Position numbers and translations under genes: made by a program | Shown here: piece after piece, positions 11,707 through 22,360 of the stretch | Layout of the letters: the number at the start of each line of letters is the position of its first letter | Position numbering within the stretch: position 1 is the stretch's first letter | Assembly (NCBI GenBank): GCA_963691655.1 | Contig: OY829326.1 | Coordinates: forward strand, 94,853,235-94,917,234 | Origin: Toxonevra muliebris | Lineage: Eukaryota; Arthropoda; Insecta; Diptera; Pallopteridae | Length of the DNA stretch: 64,000 nt | Direction of reading: 5' to 3' | The notes under the pieces: generated by a model | Seen by the model: the letters and a program-made list of their open reading frames with translations, nothing else | Database searches by the model: none | What the model was told of the DNA's origin: nothing

Positions 11707-13082
11707 TAGGGTGGATCGATTTGTATGGACGATTTTTAAAGCTATATCCGTCATTAATTTTCTGAAAGGTCTTGAAAAGAGAAAAATTCTAGAATATATA
11801 TTTTCAAATTTGGATATCATTGTAAAAATGTTCAAATAAGTAAGTAATATAAGGAGTGAGATCGAAAAAATCTTAACATATATAAAATTCAATAATTTTT
11901 AAACTGTTGATCGTAGAGTTTTGATTTTTTTTTTTATTTAATTGATAATATTTTACAAACTACAGAAAATAATAACTTTTATAGTTCTAACCACTATTTA
12001 TGAACTCGTGGACCTTTTTTGGTAAGCCTTCCATTAGAGATTTGATAGTTGTTTCAGACACCTTTTTGGAACAGTTTGTCCTTCTCCTTTTAAAATCTTC
12101 GATATTTTGGGACACCTTTTTTGTGCTCTTTAAGTTTCTTTTCACAAGAGCCCAATATCTCTCCACTGGTCTTAGCTCCGGACAATTTGGAGGATTGGCC
12201 TCTTTTGGTACAAAAACTATGTTATTACTTTGGTACCACTACAGAGCTTTCTTGCCGTGGACACATTGTGCTCTCTAATGAAAGCAAGAAGTCTTTTCTT
12301 CAAACATTCTTTGATGTATATTTCGGTATTTATAGAGCCCACTGTATATAGCTTACCATACCAGCAATTTTTTAGGAAATTTTGTCTGCTCTTGGATTCA
12401 AAATTGTTCTTCGACATTTCCTCGACATGAATATTTTTGTATGAAATTCGATTTTAATTTCCGAGCTCTACTTTTGGCGTCTAAATTTTTTGCAGCATTC
12501 CTGTTTGGAACTTTTTGGACTTTGTATGTTTTCAAACCTGCATTGGCTTTAACTTTTCGCACCAAATAGTCAGAGCGCTGAGCTAACCGGGCAGCTTTTC
12601 TACCAGATGTGTTTGGATCTTTTCAATATGCTTTCTATTTCCTTGGCTTTTCCAATATCATGTGGTCCTTGTTTTCTTCCCAAACCAGTACTCCTGAAAC
12701 TGTTTAATAACATTGGAAACAGTTTGACGGCAGACCTTCAATTCTTTGGTCAATTTTTTGTAGGACCAATTTGGATTTTTTTGAAAATTTTTAATAATTT
12801 TAAGACGTATTTCTTTTTTTCACTCATTTTGATCAAACTCACAATAAATCAACATGTTTGTCATTAAAAATAACAACTGACATATTTTTCAAAGATAACT
12901 AGATCAAAGAAATTTTTAAATTTTACACCCAAACAAAAATTATTAGGTAAAACGTGTGTTAAGATTTTTTTAATCTAACTCCTTAGTATTAAAATTAAAA
13001 ATTAATTAAAATGATGTCTAAATTTAAAAATACATATACCAACATTTTTCTCTTTGAAAAAAAAAAATACCGATCTGCCCTA
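11707..13082 (-). mobile_element. Tc1/mariner-type transposon, nearly full length
   Basis: The element of about 1.37 kb (11709-13080) is bounded by TA dinucleotides (11707-11708 and 13081-13082) and short inverted ends, GGGTGGATCGATTTG on the left and GGGCAGATCGGTATT inward from the right. The size is normal for Tc1/mariner. The transposase is on the minus strand, with about 280 bases of non-coding sequence between its stop and the left end. Confidence 0.8.
11987..12827 (-). pseudogene. Tc1/mariner-type transposase, degenerate
   Basis: The start at 12827 opens an N-terminal helix-turn-helix region (SEKKEIRLKIIKNFQK, then LKVCRQTVSNVIKQF), as used to bind transposon ends. Stops and frame changes follow around 12450-12660. 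The C-terminal half is readable again: CLKKRLLAFIREHNVS, then FVPKEANPPNCPELRPVERYW near 12160-12220, the block holding the third catalytic acidic residue in IS630/Tc1/mariner enzymes. It ends KVHEFINSG and a stop. With several interruptions it cannot make an active enzyme. The family would cut and paste the element at TA sites in the nucleus. Confidence 0.75.
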
Positions 13083-15490
13083 GTACGCACTCTTGTTACT
13101 CTTGTTGTTGTTATATTGTTGTGTAGTGACTTTGGAAATTGGAAGTAGCGCTATGTGAATTTGGCGAATTTAATGTAGCGTTAATCCAGCATTAATCGGT
13201 TTATTATGTCTTGGTAGAGAATACTGAACACAAAAGCAAACAGCTACCAGTTTGACAACTGGTATGGCAAATATCACATTCGGAAAATGTGAAGCGCTAA
13301 ATATTTCCTTTGTAGTAGTAAGACATGGTTTTTCTGCATTTTCATTTTTTGGCAATGTGTTGTATAAAGAACCATTTCGAATTTCAAATTTCTTTAGTGA
13401 TTTGCAGTTTAATGTGGGTCTGCATGACCAAGACAAATAATTAAAAAACATTTGAAATTTCCACGAAACAACACTTTGTCATTGCAAATATATGAGCTTG
13501 GTTTTACAAAATATTAATGATTACTCAGTTGCTTTTAAATGAATATTTCCTACTGTATTAAGCCATATGAAAGGACCCATCACTCGAGTAACCGATCTTG
13601 ATCTGAACAAAAGAGTTTTATGTCATTACCCACTACGCTAACCGTACTCTCTGACAAGCAAAGAGTGTTGGACTTACCCAATGCCCTTATGAAAATCATT
13701 TTAATTAAGTACTACTTAAACTTCATTCAAAATTGCCGCCCACTAAAAATTTCGCCACGAAATACTAAAATTCACACACCGCAAAATAGTCAAGTTATAT
13801 AAAATTAAATTGTTTTATTATGCAAAAATCTCTTTATGACCGCTTTATTGTAAAAGCGTAATCATTTAAACACACCATTAAAACCATAAATGCTGAATTA
13901 CAAAGGTGTCTTTATCATTTAAATTTGAAAATTATTATTATTTTTTTTACGTCACATGCAAATCTTTCAATATAATTGCAGCACAAATCAAGATATAAAA
14001 AAAATTATTCAAAATGTATTTCTTCTTCCATATTTTTGTTGTTGGGATTTTCTGTTGATTTATTTTGCATTTCTTTGATTCAAGTGCATTGCACTACAGG
14101 CTAAAAACATGGAACGGTAGCGGGGTATGCATGACCAACACGACCACCACCGCCACCACTAATGAATGACGTTCCCGTTCCGTTCCGGGCACACCAGCGG
14201 AAATGGCAAAAGAAAACTACATCCATGCAAACAAAAAAAAAAACAAACGAAACTGAAAGAAATGAAAAATGCCAATGCACATGAGAAATTGCAATTGTAG
14301 CTTTAGCCTAAGTGGCAAAAGCTGTAGAAAGAAAAAGCAATGCAGAATCGAGAGGGTGGGGAAAAATGTTTCAATTTAGTTTTAGTTTAATGAAAATTAT
14401 GATCATTATTCATATCTAGTACCAAAAAGAAAAAAAAAACTTTTCTATTATTTTTGTTGCTGTTTTGTTTTTAACTGACACAAAAACATTTCATTTGAGT
14501 TTATTAAAAAGTACTTTGTATGCAAAACAATTCATTTTAAGTTGTTGATTGTTTGGCTATTGTTTTTGGTTTGGTTTGTGTTAAGTGCGGAAGTCTTTAA
14601 GAAAAAAAATAGAAGAAGAGAAAGTTTGGTTAATTTTGATGAATGGTTAAAATTAAATTAATTTAATAAGCTTTAAATTTCTAGCAAATATTGTTTATTT
14701 AATTGTTTGCAAAATTTTTTAAAAACAATGTGCAAATAAACAAATTAGAAAATAAAAAAAACACATAAAATTTTACACAATGTCATATGATCATGTCATA
14801 TGACATGCCGTTATTTCTCATATAGTTTTTACATTTATACTCTATTGTTAAGAAATATTCTTTTCACATATTTTTCAACAAAGTAATTTGGCATTTCTTT
14901 GAATTTTGCTAACAATTCACAATTAAGTAAATTGTTCCATGATGTATTATACAATAAAAAAAAAGCAGATTGATAAATTGTTTACTTTCTCCGGCATGAT
15001 GTTTGACATTACTTTTCGACACGATTTATGACTTTCTTTGGTAAAACTCATTAGTACAGAATACAACCAAACTTGAATTACAAAATAATTCAAACTAATT
15101 TTCAATGAGATTGAGGTCCTGTTTTCACTAAATTTTGGTGACCTCAAGTTTTGAAAATATTTAAGAAAATATGATTAAAATGGGAACATTAGGTAATTGT
15201 GTATAAAATTAAGAACATACAGTATGTGGACAAAGTATGTTGTCAAAAATGGAAAAAATACATTAACACCAAAAATTTTCCCAATAATATATAGCATTAA
15301 ATTTACATTACTATAAAACTACGTGGAATGTTGTTTAAATAGCAATGTGTGAAAGTGAAGGAATAACTTTTAGCTCTGACTTTTTTCTTTAAATTTAATA
15401 TTACTGAACATTACGATTTGGTAAAAATTAATCGTCAAAAAGTTTAACATCCAAAATGGCTATGAAAAGCTTCCAGGAGCTGTTGTGCAA
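13083..15490. other. Non-genic stretch
   Basis: No gene supported. The segment at 14090-14340 is less A+T-rich and looks single-copy. At about 15212 the sequence CAGTATGTGGACAAAG resembles a Tc1-type terminus, but I find no partner end. Confidence 0.5.
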
Positions 15491-15568
<78 letters not shown>

Positions 15569-15609
15569 CAGTAGCAGTAGTAGTAGTAGTAATAGTAGTA
15601 GTAGTAGTA
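15491..15609. repeat. (TAG)n microsatellite
   Basis: About 119 bases of TAG/AGT trinucleotide repeat, nearly perfect, with a few interruptions (two CAG-type units near 15568-15576 and one AAT unit near 15590). Poly-Ser, poly-Leu and poly-Tyr frames across it are artefacts of the repeat. Confidence 0.97.
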
Positions 15610-16249
15610 TATCACTAAAAACCAAGTCAAATGATTATACAAGTCTTTAATCCTCTCTAAAGATATACAAGAAAAGAAAGATTGAGTAGGTAAAGTTGTC
15701 ATCAGCTTAGTTATCAATCGTGCAATCAAAAATTCTAAAAAGGGTGTTGGAATATGTTCATAATGATAAAGGAAACATTTTCTAATGATCGGTACAACGT
15801 GGCTTGTGTGACTCTGTTCTACCAGCATTTTCATGGTAGATGTTTCGCTGAAATACGGAAATCAAATTCCACCGCCACCACTTCATATGTTCACCAGAGT
15901 TACACGAACCGCAAACGGTAGTCACGCTAACCACGTGTACACGGTTCTCCAAAGCACCATGCATTACAGAGATAACAATTTTCTCTGCCGTCCCGTATGT
16001 AGAATAAGCTCCCTGCAATCATTTTTCCTGATTTTTATAACCTTATTAAATTTAAAGCAAACGTTCACAACTTTCCTTATCTTTCCCTCTTTTCTCCTAC
16101 CACTTATCTATTTTCCTTCCTCAATCAACGCAACAATTTGCAATTATTGGGACACTCTCCCTCCCTGAGTATTGTTTCCTTAATTAAAATAAAAAAAAAA
16201 AATTATAAATTTGTTTGACTTTAAATTTTTAACATTTTTAACTAAAAAA
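15610..16249. other. Non-genic stretch
   Basis: Overlapping short frames occur on both strands at 15780-16170, but none shows a recognisable domain. I see nothing I can call. Confidence 0.45.
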
Positions 16250-16583
16250 AAGCCAGTAATAACTGGCCACTGTCTTATAGGCCTACATGCGTCGAGATTG
16301 GGTGCGCCCTCAAACGACTATTGCAGGAGTTGTGAAGATGATGAACAGGAGAAATTCATTTCTCACTACTTGTGCTTCTGCCTAGCCCTGGCTAACTGTA
16401 GGAAAATGCCTTAGGTTAATATTTTCTAGATGACTTCTCAGACTTAGGGTCAACTGACCTAGGGGACCTACTTAATTTTATAACAAAGTCTAATTTTCAG
16501 CGTCTAAAAGAGGTGGATGAAACATCCACGTGGTATTTGGTTTAAGTGTTTCCCGACGGACAGCCACTTAACCTAACCTAACT
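16250..16583 (+). pseudogene. Non-LTR retrotransposon C-terminal remnant with (CCTAA)n end
   Basis: The reading VITGHCLIGLHASRLGAP followed by a Cys/His cluster (DYCRSCEDDEQ, then HYLCFC) is the C-terminal zinc-like segment of the same broad retroelement group as 5005 and 25147. A frameshift or stop breaks it after about 60 codons. The 3' end carries GACAGCCACTTAACCTAACCTAACT at 16560-16584, the tail type also seen at 50278 and 25046. Confidence 0.75.
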
Positions 16584-16874
16584 GAATTTTAAAAATTTGT
16601 TAAAAAATTGTGCGAATTCGGATTGAATGTGCGAATTTATATCAAGATGGCAAAATAAAAAAAATCTAATTTTAAACATTGTCAAGTAATTTTTTTATCA
16701 GTAGCTTAGCGCAATCAAAATCACAAAAACGTTCCGTTTTCGTAATAATTTAATGGGTTAAACTAAAAAACAACATCAGATCTACATTTTTTTTCTTCAT
16801 AATATCATTGTTATTTCAACCATATTTCAACTAGCTTTTTAATGATGCTAAACTAAAATCAAAGCTGTCTATTA

Positions 16875-17326
16875 TTAACCCTTTCGGTACCGTGGTGACA
16901 CCGGTGTCACAAGATTAATTTTTGCGATTTTCTAAACTATCCAATCAGTTTTTACACATTTTGAGTTTTTGGAAAGATAATTGACGGTTTTTTACTTTCA
17001 ATTAAAAAAAAATTACAAATATTTTTTTGATAACGGTACTGTAGCGGATAAAAGTGAAAAAATTGTGTTTTTTTTTTGTTAATTTTCAGTTGATCACAAT
17101 TTTTACAAAATTTTTCCAAATATACCAAAACTTTTTTATATATTGTGGGAAAAACTATTTACTCAAACACTCATATTTTTAAGTTTTTGTTTACTTTTTT
17201 GGAAATACAAGTTTTTATATCGGTTTTCAAGAAATTTTTTAGAATGAAATGGAGGTCGAAAAATGCGAATCCGAGTCCAGTTTTGCTCTTTCGGTTCTAG
17301 TTTCTTTACGGTCAAGAAAGGGTTAA
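16875..17326. mobile_element. TTAA-flanked MITE with internal palindrome
   Basis: TTAACCCTTTCGGTACCGTGG on the left is mirrored by the right end, which reads TTAACCCTTTCTTGACCGT inward. TTAA occurs at 16875-16878 and 17323-17326. Inside the left end lies the perfect 16-base palindrome GTGACACCGGTGTCAC (16895-16910). The interior of 444 bases is non-coding. It is piggyBac-like by target site and terminal CCCTTT. Confidence 0.75.
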
Positions 17327-17407
17327 GTGAAAAATTAATACTAAGTTATTTTGTCTATCTTTAAAAAAAATATCTAATAAAAATGTACAGAATAAGTTCG
17401 TAAAAAA

Positions 17408-17568
17408 AATCCCATTGGGAGCCACAGGGTCACCGGTGACCCATGAAAGTTCGGGCAACCAAATATTTTGATCAAAAATTGTAACAAGAAATTAGGGTCA
17501 GACTATACGAATCCGGATTCGGTTTTGCGCTTTGTCCTCTGGTTTTTCTACAGTCCCGAAAGCGTTAA
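17408..17568. mobile_element. Shortened relative of the preceding TTAA MITE
   Basis: This segment mirrors the plan of the 16879 element: a near-left palindrome GGGTCACCGGTGACCC (17427-17442), a GCGAATCCG/ACGAATCCGG block, the TTTTGCKCTTT step and an end TCCCGAAAGCGTTAA, with TTAA at 17565-17568. The left TTAA is not preserved and most of the interior is missing. It is either a deleted sibling inserted nearby or the product of a local duplication. Confidence 0.55.
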
Positions 17569-17702
17569 AAAGATATTTTGTGTTAAGATATCATTCATTT
17601 TTTCACATAAGAAATTCAAGAAAACTGATTTTAAATTTTTTGGGCTGAGTTTTGGTATATAGATACACAGTCCAACACAAAAAAAAATTATATGGTCCTG
17701 AT

Positions 17703-17855
17703 CTCTGGCAGATCCAAAGGGGGAAGGGGTTTGAGGTTAAACCTCCTGCGCCGATGAAATTCTCATACATGTTGGTCATTGATCATGTATCAAACAAAAA
17801 AATTAAACACAAGAAAATTTTAAACTCCTATGGGAAATCTCTGGATCCGCTTCTG
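17703..17855. mobile_element. Small MITE (AGCGGATCCAGA type)
   Basis: The left end CTCTGGCAGATCC and the right end read inward CAGAAGCGGATCC align over 13 positions. Both are followed by similar purine-rich sub-terminal sequence and a TTTAAA/GTTTAAAA step. The length is 153 bases and nothing is encoded. No flanking duplication is clear. Related single ends occur at 1590, about 45900 and 56137. Confidence 0.5.
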
Positions 17856-19709
17856 ATATTGGAATCTAATAGAGCACTGAAAAACAAGTATATGTGCCCA
17901 GGAGTTTGAAAATTTGAACCTGATTTTTTTTAACCTCTATCGCTTTCCTCAAACTGTAGTTATTCTATATCCGACCGCATACCAGGGCTACCCATTGGGA
18001 GCTTTTCACCCGAAGACTTCGGGAATTATACATTTCCTCCGAGAGATTTTTCCCCGGGAAATTTTGTATCGCATTCGTAAGTGTGATTTTGGTCCTTTGT
18101 TTTTTTTTCGGCGGTTACAAATCAAGTTTTTTCTATTATAGTCATGAACTCTTCCGCATGCTGCTGTGTCTTAAAAATAAGGTAGCCAGACGTATTGATT
18201 TTGTCAGTACATGTACTGATTTTCTTGGATTTTTGTTTTAAACTACTTTTATTTAAAATACTGCTTATAATAAAAATATATAGATAAAAAATCTGGTTAC
18301 CTTAGTTATAACAAAATTAATCGTAAAGCATAGTATTGACAATGCAACATATGTACATATATTGTTTGATTTCTTTTTATTACAGAAATTCAAAGCAATC
18401 ATTAAAATGCAAGAAAAAATAAAATTGAAAAGTAATAAAAAATAAATAATAAAAACATGATTGTGAAAACGTTAAAGTTCCTGAAAAAAAGCTTTAATTA
18501 TAAACTTTAATAAACATCCGCCAATTAAAATAATATAATTTAAAGAAATTGTATCATTCATGAAGAGGCCCCGAGAAGTTTAAGCAACACATAAAGTGAT
18601 ATAATTTTTATAACGATCGATAAAATTTGGTTTCCTCAGTAAAAGAGTAAAAGAGTAAAATTGCATAAATGAGTTAATAATATTTAGATTAAAATTCAAT
18701 TAACATCTTTCAATGATAATAAAAAATCGTCGTTTTATGTTTAATTTGTATTTCATGCCACTGTGTTACTACAGAAATATTTTATATTTGACACTTTCAT
18801 AAAAATAAGCTTTTTTATAATTATCACTATATAGTAAAATTGTAAAACAGAAAATGCCTATATTTGTAATTTATATGCCGAAAGAAATTTAACAATAATT
18901 CACGTTAGTAAAATGAAAATGTAAATAAACAAAAACATTAAAAACAAAACATTTTAATTAAAATGTGTACCATATTGAAAGAAAAAAAAATAATAATAAT
19001 AAAAATTAAAAATTTTAACACTTGTTAAAATTGCATAATCATTTAAATAAATACATACCAAAGAAAAATTGAAGAAATGAAATATGTAAATTGAAAACAA
19101 TATAAAATTCAGTGTACATGGTAATATACATATTTCTTTTGGAAGAGGCTAGACTCTCCAACAACAATGCAAACATTGCAATGGTCGGACTCTGCATGAA
19201 ATTGTGTTGAAATTAAATTTGAAGTGCTTTTTTTTTTGTTATGTCAGCTTTGGTTTGACAGTAGGTTTACCTACCTACCTACCTACCCATCTACATACCT
19301 GACTGACAACGAATACCTTACCTATATATATTCATATACATATGTGCATGAATGCATGAGAAATTAATTCGTGTGTGAACGTGAAGCTATAACTAATATA
19401 ATGCATAAAATATCACGATGTTTTTATTTCCGTAACAAAAAAATACACGAAATTTTTAGAGTATGTTTTTTTTTTTGGTTTTGGTTGAATTGAATGTTCC
19501 GTTTTCCTTATAATTTTCAAATATTTTAAATAGAGTTTATTTGAATACAAATAACTTATTCTTCCTGCGGCTATCAAGAGTTTTTTTTGTGATTGAAAAG
19601 ACTTCAAGTTTTCAAAATATCCTCCAGTTAGAACCTGTTTATTAAAGTAACTAAACAGGGCAGTGTTTTAGCCTTTATAATTATTAACAGCATTTATTTT
19701 TAGAGAGTC
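17856..19709. other. Non-genic A+T-rich stretch
   Basis: No gene supported. A hairpin CCCGAAGACTTCGGG occurs near 18010. The bulk from 18300 to 19100 is strongly A+T-rich, with many short closed frames. Confidence 0.55.
19268..19287. repeat. (TACC)n microsatellite
   Basis: Five tandem units of TACC/CTAC, with degenerate units continuing to about 19300. Confidence 0.9.
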
Positions 19710-19790
19710 AACAGCAATGTTTGTAGACCAGACAGACCAGATGATCACTTCGGAACACGCTAATTCTCCTCATCAGCGATTTTGTTGTGT
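19710..19790 (-). repeat. Dispersed repeat X, copy 3 (diverged)
   Basis: In the same orientation as 8717-8851. Alignable blocks are AACAGCAATG, CTTCGGAACACGCTAATTC and CCTCATCAGCGATTTT. It is shorter and more diverged than the other two copies. Confidence 0.4.
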
Positions 19791-19990
19791 GGCAAAGTTG
19801 GGTCATGTAAAGATTTGGCTTTGAGCTCAGTGAGTTAGTGACTACTCTTTTTATTTAACCGAAGGCTTTTTTCTCGGGACAAGTCAGAAAAACTAAAAAT
19901 GAAAAATAAAAGCTTTTCTAATTTTAAAACTTTACTGAAAAAAAATGTGCAAAGAGAGTAGAGAGACAGGAAAGAATTCTGAGGGGGGGC

Positions 19991-22360
19991 ATAAGAAAAA
20001 GGAAAGCCTAAGGTCACTCAACCCCGAACTTCTTAGTTTCGCTGACTTTAGAAGCTCAGGAAGAGGAAGAATATGGATATTACTCATACTCAAGACACCA
20101 CTGTCCAACAGCCTTAATCTGATTCTCGCGAACGCGGGCTGCTAAAAAGATAATGCTCCTTAGTATCGTCGTCCTCAAGACACGATTGGAAAGTTAGATC
20201 GGTGGTGAAGCCCATGTCAGTCATATGCTAACCATTTGTGTTGTGCCCTGTAATTACACCCACCAGTAATTTCAGGTGCTTTCTTCTCAGTTTCAGATGA
20301 AATTCCGCTGATTTTCTGTTAGGTTGTCGCACGTAGAACTTTGCGGTTCCACAAAAGTCAACCTATGACCATCTTTCCTTATGGATAGAACCCACGAAGC
20401 CGTTGATCCAAGGCAGAGCTTACGCCAAAAAAAAGTTTCCAGTTCCCCACGGAGCAATTGCAGAACCTTCCTTAGCTAGTTCATTACCTGCAATACCACA
20501 GTGTACTGGAACCCAAATAAGGCATAACTTGTTGTGTTTTGCAACACTATTTAGTTTTTCGTTACACTCGCTGATCAATTTTCAAAAGCTGACAGGGTTA
20601 GCAAGGGCTTTCAGTGCAGCTTGGCTATCACTGCAGATACTTATGCACTTCCCACGCCATCTCCTTTCAATTATCCAGCCCGCCACGTCCAGGATAGCAA
20701 AAACCTTCGTTAGGAAGACTGACGCCATATTTCCAGTGAAAAAAGAGTACTTGGTCTCATCATCCAAGTACCAACCGGATCCAGTACCGTTTGAGATTTT
20801 GGATCCGTCGGTATAGAAGACATGATGAAGACCCCGGAATACGACCTCTGGACTTAACCATTGATCACGTTTCGGGAACCTGACATTATATCTTCTTCCG
20901 AAGCGAATGTAAGACACATAAATGTTCACGGCCATCAGGAACAGTGGGCACCCATTATCCGCTTCGACATGCCAGACTCCATTTAACCGGAGTCTGTAGG
21001 CCGCTCTCATCGCTTCTTTACGGATTTGCACCAGTGATACCCAGGCACACACTTCTCTGAAGCCTGGTCAGAGAAGATACTGTGGACTTAACCAAAGTTC
21101 GTCTCCACCGTACTACAGAGGCATACGTGACAATAGGTCTCACCAGAGAAATGTATACCCAGTATACCAAAGCTGGATTTAGACCCCAAGACTTGCCGAA
21201 AGCTCGCCTGCACTGCCAGAAAACCTTTAGTGCACGCGAGACCTTTAGCTCGACGTGCGTCTTCCATAACAGTTTACAATTTAAGGTTACCCCTAAATAT
21301 TGAACTTCAGAAGACAACTGCAGTGTTACTCCCTTCATTGTTGGTAGTAACAGGCCATCCTTGGCTTTTACCGGGATTCACTGAAAGACCCTGCAGATCG
21401 CACCAAACCTCGATCTTGTCCAAGACTTCTTGCATTTTAATGCAAACCGCTTGTAAGGACCGTCCTGAGATTAGTACTCAGCATTGCCAGCATACGCTTT
21501 GATGTGAACTCCAAAATTCTGCAAATCATTAAGAAGGTAGTCCACCACGAAGCACCATAGAAGAGGAGAGAGGACGCCCCCTTGGGGATATTCTTTCTCA
21601 ATCTCGACCATGACATTGACTTCGTTTTCTCTCCCCGTGATAAGCAGCCGTTTGGATGGCATGGCATCCAATGACGATTTCTTCAATACCACATTGTCTG
21701 GTCGAGGAGCACATCGAGTCGAAGGTGGCGTTGTCAACAGCCCCTTCAATATCGACAAAAACTCACAGCATATTGTGGGGTATTGAGAGGGTTTTGACTC
21801 CAAACCTTCAGCATGCGATCCAGACTTTTAAGCAAAAACGATGTTAAGCTTATCGATCGAAAGCTTTTCGGTAGACCGGTTTACGAATAAAAACAATTTT
21901 AACCGAGCTCCAAAGACGTGGAATATATTTGTGAGCGAGACAAGCCTTGAATATCTTTTCCAGAACCTTCATAAGATTTGTCGCTCCCCGCTTTAGCACG
22001 ATTGGATAAATGCCGTCGGGTCCTGAGGACTTAAAGTCATCGAATGACGAAAAGGCAAACCCTTAATGTTTCTGCAGCGACTATCCTAGAAGCTATAAAC
22101 CAATCGAGCCCTCTGGTACTAGAGCCAACCTGACTAGGAGTATTAGCAACGCCGTGAGGAGCAGCTACCCTGCGACCCAGGAAGTGCGTTGCAAGGAGTA
22201 CGTCATTAACTTAAAGTGAGTCCAGTTTAGTCGTCAAGTCCCTTTGAAGAGCTTTGCATAGCTTAGGGTTAATCGACAAGAGCTTTAACATATTGGTCGT
22301 GTCTACAACAAGCGAGCCAACAATATGGCACTGGCCAGTGGAAATGGTACTCGCACTGAA
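19991..22360 (-). pseudogene. RNase H-bearing non-LTR retrotransposon, copy 2, frameshifted
   Basis: This is the same family as 2474-4165 but retains the middle of the RT. Reading from 22360 down: a 5' segment not shared with copy 1; the RT start (GPDGIYPIVLKRG, about 22000); FVDIEGA near 21750; the palm EYPQGGVLSPLLW near 21590; a catalytic box reading AYAGNAEY near 21490, where YADD is expected; the RT thumb (EVQYLGVTLNCKLLW, about 21300); RNase H with YTDGSK near 20815 and CSDSQAALKAL near 20620; and a Cys/His tail with frameshifts to about 20000. At least four frame changes and the lost YADD make it inactive. It is useful as a template showing exactly what copy 1 has lost. Confidence 0.88.

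Noticed and set aside
11617..11892. 91-codon minus ORF
   Set aside because: It crosses the left end of the Tc1/mariner element and has no motif.
15212..15240. Tc1-type terminus CAGTATGTGGACAAAG
   Set aside because: No matching inverted end was found within the next few kilobases.
15428..15834. Poly-Leu, poly-Ser and poly-Tyr open frames on both strands
   Set aside because: They are translations of the TAG microsatellite in different frames, with no conserved flanks.
20403..20816. 137-codon plus-strand ORF
   Set aside because: Antisense to the RNase H domain of copy 2.
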